Positions 6,801-9,128 of a stretch of DNA of 9,128 nucleotides are shown here, piece after piece. The notes below the pieces were generated by a model. It ran no database searches and had not been told where the DNA came from. It was given only the letters and a program-made list of their open reading frames with translations. Location of the stretch: the NCBI GenBank assembly GCA_025350445.1, contig JANXXV010000460.1, forward strand, positions 1-9,128. The letters are read 5' to 3'. A program made the position numbers and the translations under genes. Numbering within the stretch: position 1 is the first letter of the stretch; each line of letters opens with the position of its first letter. The DNA is from Bryobacteraceae bacterium. GTDB taxonomy: Bacteria; Acidobacteriota; Terriglobia; Bryobacterales; Bryobacteraceae.

Positions 6801-8015
6801 CTACTTGAAGCGATGGACGATGGGGCAGTTAATGATGGTGCCTTGCGATCCGAAGGGCGTACCGTCAATTCCGGTGATGAATCCGCGCTGCGCGAACGAC
6901 AGGATTTCAAACTCTTCCGTCAGCCGTGAGCGATATCCTTTGTCGATTGCCTGCTGAGTCCATTGGAAGGCGTTGAGGTCCCACAAGGGGCTGTAGTCGG
7001 TTGCAACTGTCGGGATACCGCCGAGTACATTCAAGGGCCGGCGGCCGTCCGTTAGCGCGCTTTCAATTCCCTGGCGCTGTGGATTTTCGCAGCCGCGGGG
7101 GCCATTGATGGCAACGAAGATGCGCTCTACCGCGCTAAATGCGGCATCGTCGTTACCCACTTGGATGTCTTTCAGGCCTGGCGCGAGGGTTGCCTCTTCC
7201 AGGGCGGCGACCAAGGCGGAGGAGGCATCGGTGCTGAGATACAACACGGGACGGGCGAAGCTGAAACCTGGAGCGAGGCGCAGGGTAACTGTAGATGCGT
7301 TTGGATTTGCAGTATTCACATTGATGGCGATCACGCCGTCGTGCACGGCTTTGCGGTTTATAGAACCGTCCATGTTGAGAAACGTGGCTGGGTCTCCCGC
7401 GGCTACGATGGGAGCGTTGTAAATGTGCTCACCTGCGTTCATGATGCGGACCAAGGGCGAGTAATTGGCGTCTCCGATAGAGCCGGGTTCCGCGATCAGA
7501 GGGGGGAATACCGCTCCCGCCGGGCCTGGCATCACCCGCCGTTCCGGGGTGAAATCGACATACCCGGCGTCGAATGTAAGCATGGAGTCTTTGCCGATGG
7601 TGGCGGTGCGGACGGCCCGCGAGCTGACGTTCGCATAACTCAACTTCGAGGAATGATTCAAGCCAAGAGCTTTGGCGTTGGCCTCGTCGGTGGTGTCGGT
7701 CAGGATGTACCAGATGGTGCGATTTCCATCGCGGACGGTGCCACGGTAGAGCGGAAGAACGATGGTGCCGGCGCGATCGTCCAATTTTCCCGAGGTGAGT
7801 AATTGCAGGCGCCCGATAAACTCCTTTTGAACGGACGACGGCTCCGGTCCGAAATACGTCTCCGGGACATCCGCTCCTACTGAGGGCGAGACCGGGTTTA
7901 TGGCACAACCCGGACCATCGGGGCCAGGTAACGCCTGCGCGGATAGCGATGGCCCTATGGTGCCCATCAGGAATAGAACTGAACAATTGAGGATATTAGA
8001 GGTGTTGAGTTTCAT
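6801..8015 (-). CDS. Secreted protein of unknown function with two YSPL motifs
   Basis: I do not recognise a named family. The protein has 404 residues. A signal peptide (about 1-28: a hydrophobic stretch ILNCSVLFLMGTIG, then SAQA before LPG) predicts export. The mature part looks like a soluble, beta-rich protein without membrane segments. Notable segments are GTIVLPLYRGTVRDG (83-97), WYILTDTTDEANAKALGLN (102-120), YSPLVRI (185-191), GFSFARPVLYLSTDAS (250-265), PLNVLGGIP (327-335), YSPLWDLN (341-348) and INCPIVHRF (395-403). Cysteines are few in the mature chain (37, 309, 397). The frame is open further upstream to 8102, but the ATG at 8015 is chosen because AGGAGA lies five bases before it and the signal peptide follows at once. 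It is transcribed away from the sigma factor gene. The phrase-like, well-behaved sequence suggests a conserved family rather than an orphan, but no reaction can be assigned. Confidence 0.85.
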   Translation of the reverse strand: MKLNTSNILNCSVLFLMGTIGPSLSAQALPGPDGPGCAINPVSPSVGADVPETYFGPEPSSVQKEFIGRLQLLTSGKLDDRAGTIVLPLYRGTVRDGNRTIWYILTDTTDEANAKALGLNHSSKLSYANVSSRAVRTATIGKDSMLTFDAGYVDFTPERRVMPGPAGAVFPPLIAEPGSIGDANYSPLVRIMNAGEHIYNAPIVAAGDPATFLNMDGSINRKAVHDGVIAINVNTANPNASTVTLRLAPGFSFARPVLYLSTDASSALVAALEEATLAPGLKDIQVGNDDAAFSAVERIFVAINGPRGCENPQRQGIESALTDGRRPLNVLGGIPTVATDYSPLWDLNAFQWTQQAIDKGYRSRLTEEFEILSFAQRGFITGIDGTPFGSQGTIINCPIVHRFK

Positions 8016-8020
8016 TGTGT

Positions 8021-8026
8021 TCTCCT
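8021..8026 (-). promoter_or_regulatory. Ribosome-binding site of the 404-residue secreted protein
   Basis: AGGAGA on the minus strand, five bases before the ATG at 8015, is the strongest Shine-Dalgarno in the left part and settles this start over the upstream in-frame codon at 8102. Confidence 0.8.
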
Positions 8027-8054
8027 CAAGTGGAGTTCGCCGGGCTCGGGGAAA

Positions 8055-8109
8055 AGTTACGGCGTGGACGAAAAGAATTGGGCCGGAATTGTTTGGGCGC
8101 ACCGTAACT
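8055..8109. promoter_or_regulatory. Perfect 8-bp inverted repeat in the divergent promoter region
   Basis: AGTTACGG (8055-8062) and its exact reverse complement CCGTAACT (8102-8109) bracket 39 bases in the gap between the divergent secreted-protein and sigma-factor genes. Each arm carries GTAAC, which resembles an ECF-type -35 core and could in principle mark a promoter firing outward on either strand. It could also be an operator pair for one regulator. No matching -10 is clear, so the role is inference. Confidence 0.4.
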
Positions 8110-8110
8110 C

Positions 8111-8393
8111 GTGGGCAGGCGGTTCCGAAGTAAGAAACAGGAGGGCGTCGCGGAACTGGACGAATTGATGCACGGATATCAGCAAGCCGATCCTTTGGCG
8201 ACGGAATCGCTTATTGGCGCGGTAACGCCCTTGTTGTATCGATACTTCTGCTATCGTCCCTGCAGCCGGCACCATGCGGCGGATCTGGTTCAAGAGGCTT
8301 GGCTCCGCATTCACAAATCGCGTCACACGTTCAGGCCGGGAGAGCCGGTTCTGCCATGGATGTACGCTATTGCGCGGCACGCCGAGGTTGTTT
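8111..8393 (+). pseudogene. ECF-type RNA polymerase sigma factor, truncated at a junction
   Basis: This is the N-terminal part of a sigma-70 family ECF factor. Visible are ELDELMHGYQQADPLATESL (15-34), a region 2 start of the kind found in acidobacterial ECF factors, then ADLVQEAWLRIHKSRHTF (57-74), the core-binding region 2.2, and RPGEPVLPWMYAIARH (75-90), the approach to regions 2.3-2.4. After H90 (codon 8378-8380) the family sequence stops; the frame runs 11 foreign residues and ends at a TGA at 8414-8416. The rest of region 2.4 and all of region 4, needed for -10 and -35 recognition, are absent. The start is uncertain: GTG at 8111 fits the length of relatives but has no clear Shine-Dalgarno, and ATG at 8168 is in frame. 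The truncation coincides with a change of genome style, so this is probably the left half of a normal gene cut by a chimeric join, not a biological truncation. Confidence 0.75.
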
Positions 8394-8453
8394 GGCAAGG
8401 TAATAGGCGGTGGTGACGCCGATGACGCCAGCACCCAGCACGACGACCTTCAT
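8388..8453 (-). CDS. dadA: N-terminal fragment of a DadA-like FAD-dependent D-amino-acid dehydrogenase
   Basis: On the minus strand an ATG at 8453 opens 22 codons reading MKVVVLGAGVIGVTTAYYLA and then KQ. The GAGVIG dinucleotide-binding motif at residues 7-12 with VTTAYYLAK after it is the characteristic start of the D-amino-acid dehydrogenase small subunit/DadA group, which deaminates D-amino acids at the membrane with FAD. AGGGA nine bases upstream is a plausible ribosome-binding site. In relatives the sequence goes on with a Gly-His-Glu-Val type turn; here it breaks at 8388 into the sigma factor gene running the other way. Only the fragment is present, so the assignment rests on a short but distinctive stretch; other FAD oxidoreductases of the DAO superfamily are possible. 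Confidence 0.65.
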
Positions 8454-8669
8454 GATGCACTATCCCTGCGCTAGCGACCTCGCCGACAAGGGAAGCCGGT
8501 ATCGCAGTTGAGCGCAAGTCTGCGTCGGCGCGCAGCCGTCATGCGGCAAAACAGGTTCGCCGTTCACAGAGACGTGACCGAAGCAAATGGCGCGGATCGG
8601 AATAAGCGCCCCCCGGCCTCGGTCTACTCGATAGGCGCCGATGTGAGCGCCCCATTGTGGAGCCCGATA
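8454..8669. promoter_or_regulatory. Divergent intergenic region between the dadA-like fragment and the metallophosphoesterase gene
   Basis: These 216 bases separate two divergent starts and should hold both promoters. I see no confident -35/-10 pair, no clear operator and no short gene with recognisable motifs. GGAG at 8659-8662, seven bases before the ATG at 8670, is the ribosome-binding site of the metallophosphoesterase gene. Confidence 0.45.
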
Positions 8670-9128
8670 ATGAGCCATCATCACGACGACGAAAAGGGGA
8701 ATGGCCTTAACCGCCGCCACGCCCTTGAATGCATGATCTGGGCGGGCACGGGCATCATGTGGACGATGGTGGGGGGCGTCCCTAAATCGCTTAACCTGTT
8801 GACCGAGGCGCAGGCCGCCGAAGCCGTGCAGCAGGGTTTCACCTTCCTGCAGATCTCGGACAGCCATGTCGGCTTCGATAAGGAGGCCAAGGTCACCGCC
8901 ATCGATACGCTGGGCGAGGCCATCGGCAAGGTGAAGGCCCTGACCATGAAGCCCTCCTTCATGATCCACACCGGCGACATCACCCATCTCTCCAAGGCCG
9001 AGCAGTTCGACACCGCCGACCAGATCATCGGTGGCGCCGGGGTCGACATGCACTATGTGCCCGGCGAGCACGACATGATCGATGCCGGCCAGGGCAAGGC
9101 CTATATGGACCGCTACGGCAAAGGCACC
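8670..9128 (+). CDS. Tat-exported calcineurin-like metallophosphoesterase (partial at right edge)
   Basis: An open frame of 153 codons runs off the right edge. A His/Asp-rich start (MSHHHDDEKG) precedes a Tat-like signal: NRRHAL (14-19), then a hydrophobic stretch MIWAGTGIMWTMVGG, and AQAAEA (47-52) as likely cleavage area. Metal-site motifs of the metallophosphoesterase fold follow in order: FLQISDSHVGF (59-69; D64, H66), MIHTGDITH (98-106; D103) and VPGEHDM (130-136; H134, D135). The third motif has Glu where most relatives have Asn (GNHD); I believe this occurs in an exported subfamily, but it could alter catalysis. The remaining metal ligands lie beyond the window. GGAG seven bases before the ATG supports the start; an in-frame GTG at 8643 is less likely. 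Codon use (GCC, GGC, AAG, ATC, CTG) is strongly different from the genes left of 8385. Confidence 0.88.
   Translation, partial: MSHHHDDEKGNGLNRRHALECMIWAGTGIMWTMVGGVPKSLNLLTEAQAAEAVQQGFTFLQISDSHVGFDKEAKVTAIDTLGEAIGKVKALTMKPSFMIHTGDITHLSKAEQFDTADQIIGGAGVDMHYVPGEHDMIDAGQGKAYMDRYGKGT

Noticed and set aside
7161..7802. Plus-strand frame of 213 codons opposite the 404-residue secreted protein
   Set aside because: The minus strand has a strong ribosome-binding site, signal peptide and terminator; the plus frame is Gly- and Asp-rich shadow.
8460..9071. Minus-strand frame of 203 codons at the right end
   Set aside because: It is antisense to a metallophosphoesterase with clear metal motifs. Its C-terminal part over 8460-8640 showed no family I could recognise.
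1..9128. CRISPR array, tRNA, rRNA, retron or other defence system
   Set aside because: No regularly spaced repeats, cloverleaf-like sequences, ribosomal RNA stretches, reverse transcriptase or nuclease motifs were found on either strand.

Overview
The window looks like soil-type Acidobacteria DNA (Bryobacterales / Candidatus Solibacter-like) over about 1-8385, joined near 8381-8393 to DNA of clearly different style, probably alphaproteobacterial. The acidobacterial assignment rests on high GC, GCG/GGG-rich codons, a secreted DUF1549/DUF1553 cytochrome protein paired with a DUF1501 protein, an acidobacterial-type ECF sigma factor and GC-rich hairpin repeats between genes. It is inference from gene content, not a database match.

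Layout, left to right. 1-115 is the C-terminal tail of an IS transposase. 120-978 (minus) is a decayed secreted alpha/beta-hydrolase with three reading-frame breaks and a lost catalytic histidine. 979-1310 holds no gene I can support. 1317-1988 (plus) is a MarC-family membrane protein, followed by a two-hairpin repeat and a classical SDR oxidoreductase (2056-2859, plus). A second copy of the hairpin repeat fills the gap between the SDR gene and the converging DUF1501 gene. 6734-2922 (minus) is a tight two-gene operon: a secreted DUF1549/DUF1553 protein with a cytochrome c-like N-terminal domain, then, three bases later, a Tat-exported DUF1501 protein. 8015-6801 (minus) encodes a secreted 404-residue protein of unknown function with its own terminator. 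It is divergent from an ECF sigma factor gene (8111, plus), and the 95-bp gap between them contains a perfect 8-bp inverted repeat.

At 8381-8393 the sigma gene stops matching its family in mid region 2 and runs head-on into the first 22 codons of a DadA-like FAD oxidoreductase on the minus strand. Beyond it, after a 216-bp divergent gap, a Tat-exported calcineurin-like metallophosphoesterase (8670 to the edge, plus) has codon use (GCC, GGC, AAG, ATC, CTG) unlike the left part. The simplest reading is a chimeric contig; a real insertion into the sigma gene is the alternative.

How the genes may work together: the DUF1549/DUF1553-DUF1501 pair is a conserved partnership in Planctomycetes and Acidobacteria, with both proteins exported, and probably forms one envelope system of unknown substrate. 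The sigma factor and the divergent secreted protein may share regulation. MarC and the SDR are co-directional but have no evident functional link. I see no CRISPR array, tRNA, rRNA or recognisable defence system.
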